This document shows positions 29,594-39,040 of a stretch of DNA of 64,000 nucleotides, piece after piece; within the stretch, counting starts at the first letter, position 1, and each line of letters begins with the position of its first letter. Below the pieces are notes generated by a model. It ran no database searches. It saw only the letters and a list, made by a program, of their open reading frames with translations, and was not told the DNA's origin. Location of the stretch: NCBI RefSeq assembly GCF_015291705.1, contig NZ_CP030050.1:6634001-6698000 (forward strand). The letters are read 5' to 3'. A program made the position numbers and the translations under genes. Source of the stretch: Bradyrhizobium arachidis (GTDB lineage: Bacteria; Pseudomonadota; Alphaproteobacteria; Rhizobiales; Xanthobacteraceae).

Positions 29594-30610
29594 ATGAACG
29601 TCCCGTCGCGGCCCGCATTCCCCTCCGAGCCGGTGTCCACCGAAGGCGTCGTCGCTGCCGGCGCCTATGTCGACGGAAGGCGCGTTGCCAACATCGCCAT
29701 CAGCGAAGCGTCGAGCTGGCGGGCCAAGCCCGGCCACGTGGTCTGGATCGGCCTGCATGAGCCCGACATGGCGCTGCTCGGCGCCGTGCAGAAGCAGTTC
29801 GACCTGCACGAGCTCGCGATCGAGGACGCCAACCACGCCCATCAGCGGCCCAAGATCGAGCAATATGGCGAGGCCCTGTTCATCGTGGCGCGCACCGCGC
29901 AACTGATCGAAGGCCGCATCGCCTTCGGCGAGACCCACATCTTCGTCGGCGACGGCTATCTGGTCTCGGTGCGCCACGGCGCCTCGACATCCTACACGCC
30001 GGTGCGCGAACGCTGCGAAAGCTGCCCGCGGGCGCTCGCCCGCGGCGAGGACTACATCCTCTATGCCATTCTCGATTTCATCGTCGATAATTACTCGCCC
30101 GTGCTGGAGAGCATCCACGAAGAGGTCGAGGGCATCGAGGACGACGTGCTCGCCCACGCGATCACCAATGCGCAGATCGAGCGGCTCTACATGCTGCGCC
30201 GTGACCTGCTACGGCTCCGCAACGCGATCGGACCGCTGGTGGAGGTCTGCCGCCGGCTCGAGCACGACGAGCTGTCGATGGTGCGCGCGACGATGCAGCC
30301 CCTGTTCCGCGACGTTACCGACCACGTCAGGAACATCCAGGAGCGCATCGATTCCATGCGCGAGGTGCTGGCCTTCGCCTTCGAGGCGAGCCTCCTGGTC
30401 GGCCAGGCGCAGGAGACGGCGGTCTCGAAGAGGCTCGCCTCTTGGCTCGCGATCCTTGCCGTCCCGACCGCCGTCGCCGGCATCTATGGGATGAACTTCA
30501 AATACATCCCCGAGCTGCAGTGGGAATACAGCTACTTTGTCGTCATGGGGCTAATGGCGCTCGCCTGCGTCGGCCTGTACTGGCGCTTCCGCCGCGTCGG
30601 CTGGCTGTGA
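29594..30610 (+). CDS. corA: CorA-family magnesium/cobalt transporter
   Basis: 338 residues from the ATG at 29594. The long soluble N-terminal domain is followed by two C-terminal helices; the first ends in the GMN selectivity signature ([19 protein letters not shown]). The family forms pentameric Mg2+ channels of the inner membrane. It lies on the opposite strand between purQ and purS, so it is an insertion into an otherwise purine-related neighbourhood. No Mg-sensing leader was recognised upstream. Confidence 0.92.
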   Translation: MNVPSRPAFPSEPVSTEGVVAAGAYVDGRRVANIAISEASSWRAKPGHVVWIGLHEPDMALLGAVQKQFDLHELAIEDANHAHQRPKIEQYGEALFIVARTAQLIEGRIAFGETHIFVGDGYLVSVRHGASTSYTPVRERCESCPRALARGEDYILYAILDFIVDNYSPVLESIHEEVEGIEDDVLAHAITNAQIERLYMLRRDLLRLRNAIGPLVEVCRRLEHDELSMVRATMQPLFRDVTDHVRNIQERIDSMREVLAFAFEASLLVGQAQETAVSKRLASWLAILAVPTAVAGIYGMNFKYIPELQWEYSYFVVMGLMALACVGLYWRFRRVGWL

Positions 30611-30655
30611 GGCGAGGCCGCCTGGTCGACATCGCGACCAGGCTCCTCGGTAGAC

Positions 30656-30895
30656 TTATACGATCTCGACCCGATAATTCTCGATCACGGTGTTCGCCAA
30701 GAGCTTGTCGGCGGCGTCCTTCAGCACCGCTTCCGCCTTGGCCTTGTCGGCGCCGGCGAGCTCGATGTCGAACACCTTGCCCTGGCGGACGCTGGCGACG
30801 CCATCGACGCCGAGCGACTTCAGCGCGCCTTCGATGGCCTTGCCTTGCGGGTCGAGGATGCCCGTCTTCAGGGTAACGGTAACACGTGCCTTCAC
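30656..30895 (-). CDS. purS: Phosphoribosylformylglycinamidine synthase subunit PurS
   Basis: 79 residues. PurS is the small structural subunit that holds PurL and PurQ together. Typical sequence: KARVTVTLKTGILDPQGKAI, ALKSLGVDGVASVRQGKVFD and the C-terminal LANTVIENYRVEI. It starts 13 bases after purC, so the two form an operon. Confidence 0.95.
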   Translation of the reverse strand: MKARVTVTLKTGILDPQGKAIEGALKSLGVDGVASVRQGKVFDIELAGADKAKAEAVLKDAADKLLANTVIENYRVEIV

Positions 30896-30908
30896 GTCAA
30901 AATCCTCT

Positions 30909-31706
30909 TCAGCTCTTCACCAGCACGGGACCCGTGCCCTGCGGACGCTCGTTCTCCATGAGGATGCCGAGGCGCTTGGCGACTTCCGTGTAGGCCTCGA
31001 GCAGGCCACCGAGGTCGCGGCGGAAACGGTCCTTGTCGAGCTTCTCGTTCGACTTGATGTCCCACAGACGGCAGCTGTCCGGCGAGATCTCGTCGGCGAC
31101 GATGATGCGCATCATCTCGTTCTCGAACAGCCGGCCGCACTCCATCTTGAAGTCGACGAGGCGGATGCCGATGCCGAGGAAGAGGCCGGTGAGGAAGTCG
31201 TTGACGCGAATGGCGAGCGCCATGATGTCGTCGATCTCCTGCGGCGTCGCCCAGCCGAACGCGGTGATGTGCTCTTCCGACACCATGGGGTCGTTGAGCT
31301 GGTCGTTCTTGTAATAGAACTCGATGATCGAGCGCGGCAGCTGCGTGCCCTCCTCGATGCCGAGGCGCTGCGACAGCGAGCCGGCGGCGACGTTCCGCAC
31401 CACCACCTCCAGCGGCACGATCTCGACCTCGCGAATCAGCTGCTCGCGCATGTTGAGGCGGCGGATGAAATGGGTCGGCACCCCGATGTCGTTGAGGTGC
31501 TGAAACAGGTACTCCGAGATCCGGTTGTTGAGGACACCCTTGCCCTCGATCACCTGGTGCTTCTTGGCATTGAACGCGGTGGCGTCGTCCTTGAAGTGCT
31601 GGATCAGGGTGCCGGGCTCGGGACCTTCATAGAGTACCTTTGCCTTGCCTTCATAAATGCGACGCCGACGGCTCATGGGGATGTACCGTGTTTTGTTGAA
31701 ATCCAT
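30909..31706 (-). CDS. purC: SAICAR synthetase
   Basis: 265 residues from the ATG at 31706 (GGAG 12 bases upstream); an internal ATG at 31676, giving 255 residues starting [13 protein letters not shown], matches usual PurC lengths equally well. PurC joins CAIR and aspartate with ATP. Visible signatures: [49 protein letters not shown] and [12 protein letters not shown]. First gene of the purC-purS unit; the 301-base region upstream should contain its promoter. Confidence 0.96.
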   Translation of the reverse strand: MDFNKTRYIPMSRRRRIYEGKAKVLYEGPEPGTLIQHFKDDATAFNAKKHQVIEGKGVLNNRISEYLFQHLNDIGVPTHFIRRLNMREQLIREVEIVPLEVVVRNVAAGSLSQRLGIEEGTQLPRSIIEFYYKNDQLNDPMVSEEHITAFGWATPQEIDDIMALAIRVNDFLTGLFLGIGIRLVDFKMECGRLFENEMMRIIVADEISPDSCRLWDIKSNEKLDKDRFRRDLGGLLEAYTEVAKRLGILMENERPQGTGPVLVKS

Positions 31707-32007
31707 GTATTTGGTGTGCTCCGGTTACCAGGTTACGACCCACAGCGGAGCTGCCGTGAACGGCCCGGAACCCATCTGAAACCCAAGGAAAACCTGAGGA
31801 AACAGAACGGGAACTAAGCCTTCAGGCAACCTATCCGATTGGCTGTCGCAGCACAATCGATCCGGCTTGTCCGAGGCTGACTTATACCGCCTTGCCTGCG
31901 GCTTAACGGCTCGTTGTTTTGCCGATTCCTGCCCTCTATCTAGGCATGCGCATGGGCCCCCGCAACGAGGCTGACCGGGCCCGGAAAGCTAAGGAATTGG
32001 AAGAGGC
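31707..32007. other. Intergenic region between divergent purC and DUF1476
   Basis: About 300 bases with no convincing open frame, repeat or hairpin. It must contain the promoters for purC (leftward) and the ATPase inhibitor gene (rightward). I see no PurR-type palindrome or riboswitch. Confidence 0.5.
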
Positions 32008-32331
32008 ATGAGCGAAATCAACAAGCGCCAGGAAGGCTTTGAGAAGAAGTTCGCCCTCGACGAGGAGCAGAAATTCAAGGCGGAAGCCCGCCGCAACCGG
32101 CTGCTCGGGCTGTGGGCGGCCGAAAAGCTCGGAATCACCGGCGAGGCCGCCACCGCCTATGCCAAGGAGGTCGTCGCGGCCGATTTCGAGGAGGCCGGCG
32201 ATGGCGACGTCCTGCGCAAGGTCATGGGCGATTTCGCCGCCAAGAACGTGGCCGTCACCGAGCAGGCGATTCGGACCAAGATGAGCGAGCTGCTCGCGGT
32301 CGCGGCCGCCGAGGTGAAAGCCGGGACATAG
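32008..32331 (+). CDS. F1F0-ATPase zeta subunit (DUF1476) inhibitor
   Basis: 107 residues, all-helical. The N-terminal FEKKFALDEEQKFKAEARRN and the segment LGLWAAEKLGI are the hallmark of DUF1476. In Paracoccus this family was shown to be the zeta subunit that blocks ATP hydrolysis by F1F0-ATPase by inserting its N-terminal helix. It often neighbours purC in alphaproteobacteria. It stands alone before a dispersed repeat. Confidence 0.9.
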   Translation: MSEINKRQEGFEKKFALDEEQKFKAEARRNRLLGLWAAEKLGITGEAATAYAKEVVAADFEEAGDGDVLRKVMGDFAAKNVAVTEQAIRTKMSELLAVAAAEVKAGT

Positions 32332-32336
32332 CCCCC

Positions 32337-32464
32337 GAAAGCATGATCCGGAAAAGTGCGTAGCGGTTTTCCCTCGCGACAAACGCGTAACGCGTTTGCG
32401 CGGAGATCATGCGCAAACCACAAGCTAAAGCGCGATGACGATTCATCCTGATCGCATCGCGCTT
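32337..32464. repeat. Dispersed repeat family B copy 1 (GCATGATCCGGAAAAG)
   Basis: Starts AAAGCATGATCCGGAAAAGTGCG, then TAGCGGTTTTCC, a GATCATGCGCAAAC block and AAAGCGCGATGA, ending in an inverted CATCGCGCTT. Same-order copies or inverted copies are at 55799-55880 and 56086-56188. This copy has an additional AACGCGTAACGCGTT insert. Confidence 0.85.
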
Positions 32465-32507
32465 GAGATCGACCAACGACGCGTGGCGAAGACAGCAGCT
32501 CTCTTCG

Positions 32508-33422
32508 CTACCTCGCCACGCGCTTGCTCGAAAACTCCCGCCGGATGATCTCCAGCAGACGCCGCGAGGCGGCACTGAGGAAGCCGCCGCGTCTGACAAC
32601 CGCGACGACGTCATGACTTGCGGTGAGATTGCCGACGCGAATCGTCGCGATCGCGCCCGAGCCCAATTCTTCCGCCGCGTTGCTCTGTGACAGCAACGCG
32701 ATCCCGAACCCGGCTTCGACCAGGCGCTTCTGCGCGGTGAGGCTGTCGACAGCGGTCCATTCGATCTCGCCGAGCCCTGCGCTCTGGAACAGCGCAAAGA
32801 CGTGCGAGGCCGTGATCTCACGGCGGCCCGGCACTTCCGGAAAGGCGATCCATTTCTCGTCGCCGAGATCGGCGAGCTTCGCCACCCGCTTGCCCGCCAG
32901 CGGATGATCCGGCGCGCACACCACCTGCAGCGGCTCGGCAAACAGCAACTCGCAATCAAGATCGGCCGAGCGGTCGCGGTCGTAGCGCAGGCCGATGGTC
33001 GCCTCCCCGCGCCGGATCAGATCAGAGACCTCGGCGCTGGTCGCCGTGCGCAGCGTCAGCGCCACATCCGGATGCCGGGCGACGAAGCGCTTGAGCACCC
33101 GGGAGAGCCTGCCGCCCGCGAGCGTACCGGTCACCGCCAGCGACACCGGCCCGGCACTGTCGCGCAGCAGCGCACGTACCGCGTTCTCGGCGTCCTGCGC
33201 CGCTGCCACCGCCCGTTCGGCATAGGGCACCATGACGCGGCCGGCATCGCTGAGCCGCGTCTTGCCCGCGACCCGCTCGAACAGCGGCACGCCGAGCTCC
33301 TGCTCGAGAAGTGCGATGCGCCGCGAGATCGCCGGCTGCGAGCGATGCAGCGCCTTTGCAGCGTTCGAGATGCCGCCGCGCCGGTGCACCACCAGGAACG
33401 TGTTCAGCGCGTCGCTGTCCAT
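32508..33422 (-). CDS. LysR-family regulator
   Basis: 304 residues from the ATG at 33422; the frame is open 15 codons upstream, but the domain starts here (DSDALNTFLVVHRRGGISNA). Helix-turn-helix at residues 1-60 (AAKALHRSQPAISRRIALLE; wing VAGKTRLSDAG). The effector domain has LGLRYDRD-like and EVPGRRE segments. It is divergent from the PEP-mutase-like gene (109-base gap), its most likely target. Confidence 0.88.
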   Translation of the reverse strand: MDSDALNTFLVVHRRGGISNAAKALHRSQPAISRRIALLEQELGVPLFERVAGKTRLSDAGRVMVPYAERAVAAAQDAENAVRALLRDSAGPVSLAVTGTLAGGRLSRVLKRFVARHPDVALTLRTATSAEVSDLIRRGEATIGLRYDRDRSADLDCELLFAEPLQVVCAPDHPLAGKRVAKLADLGDEKWIAFPEVPGRREITASHVFALFQSAGLGEIEWTAVDSLTAQKRLVEAGFGIALLSQSNAAEELGSGAIATIRVGNLTASHDVVAVVRRGGFLSAASRRLLEIIRREFSSKRVAR

Positions 33423-33530
33423 GCCGGACCTCATGCAAAAAGCTGATGATATCGAGAGGAATAACAAATTTGGCTGATGGACGAAACCGTCCTATCGCTG
33501 CTGTGCGACACGAGACCGACAGGAGCCCCC

Positions 33531-34343
33531 ATGCGCACCCAGGCCGACAAGGCAGCACGATTTCGCGAATTGCATCAGCGCCCCGGCGCCTTCGTCATCC
33601 CGAACCCCTGGGATGCCGGCACCGCAAAACTGCTGGCGTCGATGGGGTTCGAGGCGCTGGCGACGACGAGCCTTGGCCTTGCCAATACCCTCGGCACCAC
33701 GACCGTCAGCCTCGACGCCATCCTTGAAAACTGCCGGATCATCGCCGAGGCGACCGATCTTCCCGTCAATGCCGACCTCGAAAACTGTGGCGCCGACGAT
33801 CCGAAGACCGCGGCAAAGGCCATCACGCGCGCGGCGGAGGCCGGGTGCGTCGGCGGCTCGATCGAGGATTTTACCGGCGATCCGCGCAAGCCGATCTACG
33901 ATTTCCACCTCGCGGTCGAACGCGTGCAGGCCGCCGTCGAGGCTGCGCGCGCGCTCCCCTTCCCATTCACGCTGACGGCCCGCGCCGAGAACCTGCTGAA
34001 GGGCAGCAGCGATCTCGACGACACGATCCGGCGGCTACAGGCCTTCGAGGCCGCCGGTGCCGACGTGCTGTATTCGCCGGGGGTCCACGACATCGAGACC
34101 ATCCGCACCGTGGCCTCGTCGGTCAAAAAGCCCTTCAACCTGGTGATGGGCTTTGCCGATCCCACGCTGACCGTCGAGCAGATTGCCGCCGCCGGCGTCA
34201 AGCGCATCAGCGTGGGCGGCGCCATGGCCCGCGTTGCGCTGGCAGCGTTCCTCAATTGCGCCCGCGAAATGAAGGATCGGGGCGCGTTTACCTATGTCCG
34301 CGAAATGGCCCCGATGAAGGAGGTGCGGGCCGCATTTGGCTGA
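33531..34343 (+). CDS. Isocitrate lyase/PEP mutase family enzyme
   Basis: 270 residues from the ATG at 33531 (AGGAGCCCCC). It has the TIM-barrel layout of PEP mutase-like proteins: FVIPNPWDAGTAKLLASMGF, LPVNADLENCGADDPKTA (metal/substrate site), and CVGGSIEDFTG with the conserved Glu-Asp. The lyase signature KKCGH with catalytic Cys is absent, so it is not a true isocitrate or methylisocitrate lyase; C-C or P-C bond chemistry on an oxaloacetate-like substrate is likely. Probably controlled by the divergent LysR. Confidence 0.85.
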   Translation: MRTQADKAARFRELHQRPGAFVIPNPWDAGTAKLLASMGFEALATTSLGLANTLGTTTVSLDAILENCRIIAEATDLPVNADLENCGADDPKTAAKAITRAAEAGCVGGSIEDFTGDPRKPIYDFHLAVERVQAAVEAARALPFPFTLTARAENLLKGSSDLDDTIRRLQAFEAAGADVLYSPGVHDIETIRTVASSVKKPFNLVMGFADPTLTVEQIAAAGVKRISVGGAMARVALAAFLNCAREMKDRGAFTYVREMAPMKEVRAAFG

Positions 34344-34464
34344 CCGCCCCCGGCCGGCGCGGAACAGCCGCGTCGCCTCGGTCCGGCGGGGAATGTGGAT
34401 GGATGTGCCATGCTGGCGTCCCGGGGCCGGCTCGCGACTTGCAGTCGGCCCCCGGCAGTGCCAA

Positions 34465-35904
34465 ATGAGCGGCATGCCTCAGGATCAAATCTCGAACGTC
34501 CTCGCCGAACGCTATGCCTCGCCCGCCATGCGCGCCATCTGGAGCGGAGAAGGCAAGGTTCGCCTCGAACGCGACTATTGGATCGCCGTGCTGAAGGGTC
34601 AGCGCGATCTCGGCATCCCGGTGCCGGATGGCGTGATCGAAGCCTACGAGCGCGTCAAGGACCAGGTCGACCTCGCCTCCATCATGCGCCGCGAGCGTAT
34701 CACCCGCCACGACGTCAAGGCGCGCATCGAGGAGTTCTGCGATCTCGCCGGTCACGAGCACCTGCACAAGGGCATGACCAGCCGCGACCTCACCGAGAAC
34801 GTCGAGCAGCTCCAGGTCTATCGCGGGCTGCAGCTGATCGAGACCAAGAGCATCGCCGCCCTCATTCGCTTTGCGAGACACGCAAAGCAGTTTCGCGACA
34901 TGCCGTTCACGGCACGCACGCACAACGTCGCCGCGCAGGTCACGACGCTCGGCAAGCGCATCGCCATGTTCGGCGAGGAGATGCTGCTGGCGCATCAGAG
35001 CCTGGTCAATGTGCTCAACACCTATCCCGCGCGTGGCCTGAAGGGCGCAGTCGGCACGCGTCTCGACCAGATCACTTTGTTCAACGGCGATGCCGGCAAG
35101 GCCCGCGCGCTCGAGCAGCAGATCCTCAAGCATCTCGGACTGCCCAAGAGCTTTGATGCCGTCGGCCAGGTCTATCCGCGCAGCCTCGACTTCCGGGCGG
35201 TCAGCGTGCTGGTCGATCTCGCCAGCGGTCCGGGCAGCTTCGCCAAGACGCTGCGCCTGATGGCCGGCCACGAGCTCGCCAGCGAAGGGTTTGCCAAGGG
35301 CCAGGTCGGCTCCTCCGCGATGCCGCACAAGATGAACAGCCGCTCCTGCGAGCGCATCAACGGCCTGCACGTGGTGCTGAAGGGCTATCTCGCGATGGCC
35401 GCAGGCCTTTCCGGCGACCAGTGGAACGAGGGCGACGTCTCCTGCTCCGTGGTCCGCCGCGTCATGCTGCCCGATGCATTCCTCGCGATGGACGGCCTGC
35501 TCGAGACCCTGCTCTCGGTGCTCGACCAGATGGAGATCTTCGACGCTGTCGTCGCGACCGAGCTCAACCGTTATCTGCCCTTCCTGCTGACCACCACGGT
35601 GATGATGGAAGCGGTGAAGAAGGGCGCGGGGCGCGAAGGCGCGCACGAAGCGATCAAGGAGCACGCGGTCGCGGCCATCCGCGACTTGCGCACCGGCAAG
35701 ATCGTGCAGAACGACCTCTTGCAGCGTCTCGCTGCCGACCAACGTCTTGGCCTGAGCGAAGCCGAACTGCAGCGCGTGCTCGATCACGGCCGTGCCAATT
35801 CCGGCGATGCCGGCGCGCAGGTCGATCACTTCGCCGAGCAGGTCGACGCACTGGCGAAGGCGAAGCCTGAAGCGGCGAGCTACGCGCCGGGCGCGATTTT
35901 GTAG
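34465..35904 (+). CDS. purB: Adenylosuccinate lyase, actinobacterial-type
   Basis: 479 residues (the alternative start at 34474 gives 476). It cleaves SAICAR and adenylosuccinate, releasing fumarate. The fumarase-superfamily signature is GSSAMPHKMNSRSCERINGL near residue 290, with HEHLHKGMTSRDLTENVEQ and ARTHNVAAQVTTLGKR earlier. From memory, the overall sequence, including the C-terminal YAPGAIL, looks much closer to mycobacterial/actinobacterial PurB than to the 435-residue rhizobial form with GSSAMPHKRNP. It may therefore be a transferred or second purB. No other purB is in this window. Confidence 0.88.
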   Translation: MSGMPQDQISNVLAERYASPAMRAIWSGEGKVRLERDYWIAVLKGQRDLGIPVPDGVIEAYERVKDQVDLASIMRRERITRHDVKARIEEFCDLAGHEHLHKGMTSRDLTENVEQLQVYRGLQLIETKSIAALIRFARHAKQFRDMPFTARTHNVAAQVTTLGKRIAMFGEEMLLAHQSLVNVLNTYPARGLKGAVGTRLDQITLFNGDAGKARALEQQILKHLGLPKSFDAVGQVYPRSLDFRAVSVLVDLASGPGSFAKTLRLMAGHELASEGFAKGQVGSSAMPHKMNSRSCERINGLHVVLKGYLAMAAGLSGDQWNEGDVSCSVVRRVMLPDAFLAMDGLLETLLSVLDQMEIFDAVVATELNRYLPFLLTTTVMMEAVKKGAGREGAHEAIKEHAVAAIRDLRTGKIVQNDLLQRLAADQRLGLSEAELQRVLDHGRANSGDAGAQVDHFAEQVDALAKAKPEAASYAPGAIL

Positions 35905-35973
35905 GCGAATGGTGAGTAGCGAGTAGCGAATGGAGAAGAAGGTCCATTCGCTACTCGCGATTCGCTATTCGCC
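35904..35973. repeat. Hairpin between convergent purB and cynS
   Basis: Near-perfect inverted repeat GGCGAATGG...AGTAGCGAATGGA / TCCATTCGCTACT...TATTCGCC, with a loop GAAGAAGG. The arms contain internal direct repeats GAGTAGCGA. It could act as a bidirectional terminator. The right arm enters the last codons of cynS. Confidence 0.75.
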
Positions 35974-36456
35974 CTCTTTAAATCCGTATTCCGGCACGTT
36001 GCCGCTGGCGCCGTAATATTTGTACGGCAGGAATTTGCCTGACATCGTGATCTTGACGCGGTCGCCCTTGGGATTGGCGACGCGCTCCATGGCCATGTCG
36101 AAGTCGATCGCCGACATGATGCCGTCGCCGAATTCTTCCTCGATCAGCGCCTTCCAGGCCGGGCCGTTCACCATCACCATCTCGTAGAAGCGGTAGATCA
36201 AGGGATCGGTCGGCGGCATCGGCGTGCCGGTGCCGCGCATCGGCACCTCGTTGAGCATCGCAACTTCCGCTTTCGACAGCCCGAACAGCTCACCGGCATT
36301 CGCCGCCTGCGGCTTTGTCAGTTTCATCTGGCCGAGGATCGCGCCAACGATCAGAACTTCGGAGTAGCCGCCGATCTTCTCGCAGATGTGTTTCCAGCTC
36401 CAGCCCTTCTCGCGCTTGATGTCGAGCAGCTTTTCGGTGAGGTCTTCGCGTTTCAT
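35965..36456 (-). CDS. cynS: Cyanate hydratase (cyanase)
   Basis: 163 residues. Cyanase converts cyanate and bicarbonate to ammonia and CO2. The catalytic triad Arg89, Glu92 and Ser115 (in LIYRFYEMV and DGIMSAIDFD) has exactly the spacing of E. coli Arg96/Glu99/Ser122. The N-terminal helical POU-like domain is KLLDIKREKGWSWKHICEKI. No cyanate transporter or carbonic anhydrase gene is adjacent, so it may serve internal cyanate from carbamoyl phosphate. Confidence 0.95.
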   Translation of the reverse strand: MKREDLTEKLLDIKREKGWSWKHICEKIGGYSEVLIVGAILGQMKLTKPQAANAGELFGLSKAEVAMLNEVPMRGTGTPMPPTDPLIYRFYEMVMVNGPAWKALIEEEFGDGIMSAIDFDMAMERVANPKGDRVKITMSGKFLPYKYYGASGNVPEYGFKEGE

Positions 36457-36527
36457 GTCAGGGTCCCCTGGCCAGGCACTGTGCCGCCTGCCGCCTTCGG
36501 AGGCACGAAACGTGCCAATAAATCAGG

Positions 36528-38099
36528 CTAGCGCCTCACACCGGCGCCCTCGCCTCGCTTCGCCAAATCCTCCGTAAACCGCTTGATCGCCTCCAGCACC
36601 GGCCGCTGATCGCCGGCAAAGAACCAGTGATCGCTTCCCTCGAGCTCGACGAATTGCGCGCTCTTGATCCGGCTCGCGATATCGCGCCCGGCAGCGATCC
36701 GCACGGCCTTGTCGTCCCGCCGATGCAGCACCAATGTCGGCACGGCAATTTGCGCCAGAAGATGCCGCACATCGGCGTCGCGAAACGCATCCAGCACCGC
36801 CGAGATGCCGCCGGGGCTGGAGGCCGCGCGCAGCAGCCCGGCCCACCAGGCGCGCGCCTGGGGATCGCCGGCAAGGCTCGGCGCGAAGGTTTCGATTCCG
36901 ACCGGGCCGCCCCATTGCGCGATGAGGTGCTTGCTCCAGGCATCATACTGGCTGGCGCGGAGCGCGTGCGGATAGTCCTGTGACCAGCAGCCCTTGGCCA
37001 GCGCGCCGAACAGGATGAGGCCGGCCACGAGCCGCGGTTCATCGACCGCGAATTTGATGCAGGCCGGCCCGCATTCGGATGCGCCAAACAGCACCACGCG
37101 ACGCGAGTCCGCCGCCCGCAGCACGGTGCCGATATCCTCCGCCGTGACGTCGATGCCGGGGGCCGATCCGACCCGGTCGGACAGTCCGATGCCGCGACGA
37201 TCGAGAATGATGAGCCGCCCGAGCCTCATCAATGATGCCAGAAACGCCCGGCTCGCGGGATGCTCCCAGACGCGCTCCACATGCGACACGAAGCCGGGCA
37301 TGACCAGGATATCGAGCGGACCGCTTCCGTAGGTCTGATACGCCAGATGCACGCCGGCGCCCTTGACATAGCGTGTCGTCGGAACGGCATGCGGCGCCGT
37401 AGCCGGGATGAGAAGCGCCTCGGTCTCTGCTTCCGGTGCGACCCCGAGTTCGTCGTGCAGCCGCTGTATCAGCGCCGCATGATGCCGTTCCGCGGCGCTG
37501 CGGTCACCGGCCAGCAGCAGGCTGCGGATCAGATGCCGACCGTAGACTTCGCTGAGCGGATCAAGCTCGACCAGGCGTCCTGCAAACGCCGTCGCGGCAG
37601 AATGGTCGCCGCCGGCATTCTTGTCCTGCACCAGGCGCTCCAGCGCATGCACCAGCCGTCCTCGCAGCGCCTCCCGGCGATAGAACGCCCAATCGTCGAA
37701 TTCAGGCGAATCGTCCGGAGAGAAACCTGCGAGGAAATCGCCGCGATAAATCCGGCACGCCTCTTCGAAGTCACCGCGGTCGCAGGCGCTTTCGAACAAT
37801 TGCGAATCCAGCTCGAGCTCGACGTCTGGGGACAAACGCACGCTGGTGCGGTCGGTCTCGAACACCGGTTGGCCAAGTGTGAGCTCGATGCGGTGAAGCA
37901 GGCGCCGCAATCGCGCAAGGCCTGTCTCACGGGGCGTCTCCGGCCACAGCAGCGTCGCCACGACGTCGCGCGCGACGGCGCCCTTGGCCTCGGCGAGAAA
38001 GACCAGCAGCGCAAGCCCCTTGCGCAAGGCGAGCTTGATCGGGCGACCATCGGCGTGAACCCCAGGGAACCCGAACGTCCCCAGCGAGAAGGCCGTCAT
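36528..38099 (-). CDS. SARP/BTAD transcriptional-activator domain fused to an alpha/beta hydrolase
   Basis: 523 residues from the ATG at 38099 (GAGG 8 bases upstream). Residues 1-100 resemble the SARP winged helix (GRPIKLALRKGLALLVFLAE, LARLRRLLHRIELTLG). Residues 100-235 are the helical BTAD (FEEACRIYRGDFLAGFS, YGRHLIRSLLLAGDRSAAE). Residues 243-523 are an alpha/beta hydrolase: IILDRRGIGLSDRV, nucleophile elbow GASEC (Ser341; the usual last Gly is Cys), and DHWFF supplying a His. The hydrolase half resembles those fused to adenylate cyclases. It may be a regulator that senses, or processes, its own ligand. It diverges from the mddA-like gene. Confidence 0.82.
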   Translation of the reverse strand: MTAFSLGTFGFPGVHADGRPIKLALRKGLALLVFLAEAKGAVARDVVATLLWPETPRETGLARLRRLLHRIELTLGQPVFETDRTSVRLSPDVELELDSQLFESACDRGDFEEACRIYRGDFLAGFSPDDSPEFDDWAFYRREALRGRLVHALERLVQDKNAGGDHSAATAFAGRLVELDPLSEVYGRHLIRSLLLAGDRSAAERHHAALIQRLHDELGVAPEAETEALLIPATAPHAVPTTRYVKGAGVHLAYQTYGSGPLDILVMPGFVSHVERVWEHPASRAFLASLMRLGRLIILDRRGIGLSDRVGSAPGIDVTAEDIGTVLRAADSRRVVLFGASECGPACIKFAVDEPRLVAGLILFGALAKGCWSQDYPHALRASQYDAWSKHLIAQWGGPVGIETFAPSLAGDPQARAWWAGLLRAASSPGGISAVLDAFRDADVRHLLAQIAVPTLVLHRRDDKAVRIAAGRDIASRIKSAQFVELEGSDHWFFAGDQRPVLEAIKRFTEDLAKRGEGAGVRR

Positions 38100-38248
38100 T
38101 GGAAAACCTCTTTCCCCGGCCGGCGTCCCCGGGGGACGCGCAGGGGACGGTCCGGCGATAGCAGTCAGGACAGATCGAGCCTGACCGCCCGCGAGTGGTT
38201 CAGGCTCCTGCATGCGGCAGCGCTGCCATCGGCACAACAGGAAAAACC

Positions 38249-39040
38249 ATGTTCGCACGCCTCGCAATCCTGCTCTACGCCATCGTGAGCTATGGAATAT
38301 TCACGGTTTCATTTCTCTACGCCCCCGGTTTCGTCGGCAATTATGTCGTGCCCAAATCGATCGACGAGCCAATCGACGTCGGCAGCCCCATCCATCTGAG
38401 CGAAGCCATCGTCGTCAATCTGCTGCTGATGAGCCTGTTTGCGATCCAGCACAGCGTCATGGCGCGGCCGGCCTTCAAGCGATGGTTGGTCAAATTCCTT
38501 CCCGCGGCCTGCCAGCGCAGCACCTATGTGCTGCTCTCGAGCCTGATCCTGCTGCTGCTGTTCTGGCAGTGGCGCCCGATCCCGGCACCGGTCTGGCAGG
38601 CCAGCGGAGTTGCAGCCTGGCTGCTGACCGGCGTGCATTGGCTCGGCTGGCTGATCGTGTTCGCCTCGAGCTACATGATCGATCATTTCGATCTGTTCGG
38701 CCTGCGTCAGGCTTTCTCCGCACTAAAGGGCTCCGAGATATCGGGTCAAACCTTCAAGACGCCCCTGCTCTACAAGATCGTCCGGCATCCGCTGATGCTC
38801 GGCTTCCTGCTCGCGTTCTGGGCCACGCCCGCGATGACCGCAGGCCATCTGCTGTTCGCGATCGCCAACACCGTCTACATCCTGGTCGCACTGCAGTTCG
38901 AGGAGCGGGACCTGATCGCTGAGTTCGGAGAGACCTATCAGCAATATCGCCGGCGCGTTCCCATGCTGGTGCCGCGCCTGTTCGCGCGCCGCCGGACCGA
39001 CGATCGCCAGTCATCCTGGCCTGTCGGAGCACCGCAATGA
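38249..39040 (+). CDS. mddA: NnrU/ICMT-type membrane methyltransferase, candidate methanethiol S-methyltransferase
   Basis: 263 residues from the ATG at 38249 (CAGGAAAAACC). Six or so membrane helices. The C-terminal isoprenylcysteine-methyltransferase-like motif is LLYKIVRHPLMLGFLLAFW followed by FEERDLIAEFGETYQQY, where SAM binds in this superfamily. The N-terminal FLYAPGFVGNYVVPKSID matches my memory of MddA, which makes dimethylsulfide from methanethiol and was described in Bradyrhizobium. Its stop overlaps the start of a quinone oxidoreductase (ATGA). The methyltransferase family is firm; the MddA assignment is moderate. Confidence 0.65.
   Translation: MFARLAILLYAIVSYGIFTVSFLYAPGFVGNYVVPKSIDEPIDVGSPIHLSEAIVVNLLLMSLFAIQHSVMARPAFKRWLVKFLPAACQRSTYVLLSSLILLLLFWQWRPIPAPVWQASGVAAWLLTGVHWLGWLIVFASSYMIDHFDLFGLRQAFSALKGSEISGQTFKTPLLYKIVRHPLMLGFLLAFWATPAMTAGHLLFAIANTVYILVALQFEERDLIAEFGETYQQYRRRVPMLVPRLFARRRTDDRQSSWPVGAPQ

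Noticed and set aside
29426..30157. 243-codon N-terminal extension of purQ overlapping corA
   Set aside because: PurQ begins at 29428 by family alignment; the extension is antisense to corA.
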